A DNA stretch of 64,000 nt from Polyodon spathula (Eukaryota > Chordata > Actinopteri > Acipenseriformes > Polyodontidae). Of the stretch, positions 63,912-64,000 are shown one piece after another. The stretch spans positions 78,778,118-78,842,117 of the forward strand of contig NC_054537.1 in NCBI RefSeq assembly GCF_017654505.1, written 5' to 3'. Under the pieces are notes generated by a model that was not told the DNA's origin, searched no databases, and saw only the letters and a program-made list of their open reading frames with translations. Position 1 is the stretch's first letter; every line of letters begins with the position of its first letter. Made by a program: the position numbers and the translations under genes.

Positions 63912-64000
63912 CAACCATAGACAAAGTAGAGTAAGGCTCCCAGAACAAGCAATACAGAACTTTAGAACTCTGGCAGGATGAAATTGCTTACCAGAGATTC

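Overview
This is an AT-rich, repeat-filled stretch of a fish genome. It lies almost wholly inside introns of one host gene on the + strand. Only two segments look like host protein-coding sequence: an exon at 15099-15306 and an exon at 62975-63087. Both have canonical splice sites and matching phase. Joined, they encode most of one CUB domain that I recognise as the CSMD family (CUB and Sushi multiple domains, probably CSMD1). The intron between them is 47,668 bp. Everything else is flanking intron.

The organism is a ray-finned fish. The evidence is the mix of repeats: Tc1, hAT, PIF/Harbinger, CMC, piggyBac, pogo, L2/CR1-like LINEs, Ty3/gypsy, DIRS, Penelope-like and many MITEs, together with long (TA)n and (CA)n tracts. 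The tRNA-derived SINE at 35038-35480 and the LINE tail at 26190-26690 resemble repeats I associate with sturgeons and paddlefish. That placement is from memory and tentative.

Layout. 1-15098: upstream intron, holding an LTR-like segment (1350-2080), a solo LTR (3773-4289), a fold-back element (9742-9893), an unclassified repeat family that carries a tandem array of about 470-bp units (10828-13560), and a Ty3/gypsy relic (13690-14515). 15099-15306: CUB exon. 15570-16420: Tc1 relic. 18161-18337: fold-back MITE. 19630-20450: LINE and hAT scraps. 21185-21952: LTR-like segment. 23450-23800: DIRS-like fragment. 25162-28690: an LTR piece and an L2 tail, then a PIF/Harbinger gene relic split by a LINE, a piggyBac MITE and a mariner-type MITE. 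28700-33540: a decayed Ty3/gypsy with a 1.4-kb unidentified insert. 33609-33779: a short retroposon with a 12-bp target duplication. 33880-35790 and 39717-40230: two more copies of the unclassified family, one with a SINE inside. 38618-39010: pogo/Tigger relic. 40480-43300: LINE pieces with a hAT MITE inserted. 43430-43840: a Penelope-like tail with a hammerhead-like core. 44311-44612 and 47384-47560: MITEs. 51045-51850: a hAT end interrupted by a second solo LTR. 52145-54938: a TIR-bounded PIF/Harbinger containing a LINE fragment. 55440-56045: hAT relic with a BED finger. 57224-59684: a nearly intact CMC-type DNA transposon with about 150-bp terminal inverted repeats. 62975-63087: second CUB exon. 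63738-63911: fold-back MITE.

The most interesting items are the tandem array whose three hairpins change sequence but keep pairing from unit to unit (11467-12529), the nearly complete CMC transposon (57224-59684), and the hammerhead-like motif (43721-43747). No mobile-element gene here looks fully intact. Coordinates of repeat edges are by eye, except where a target-site duplication fixes them.
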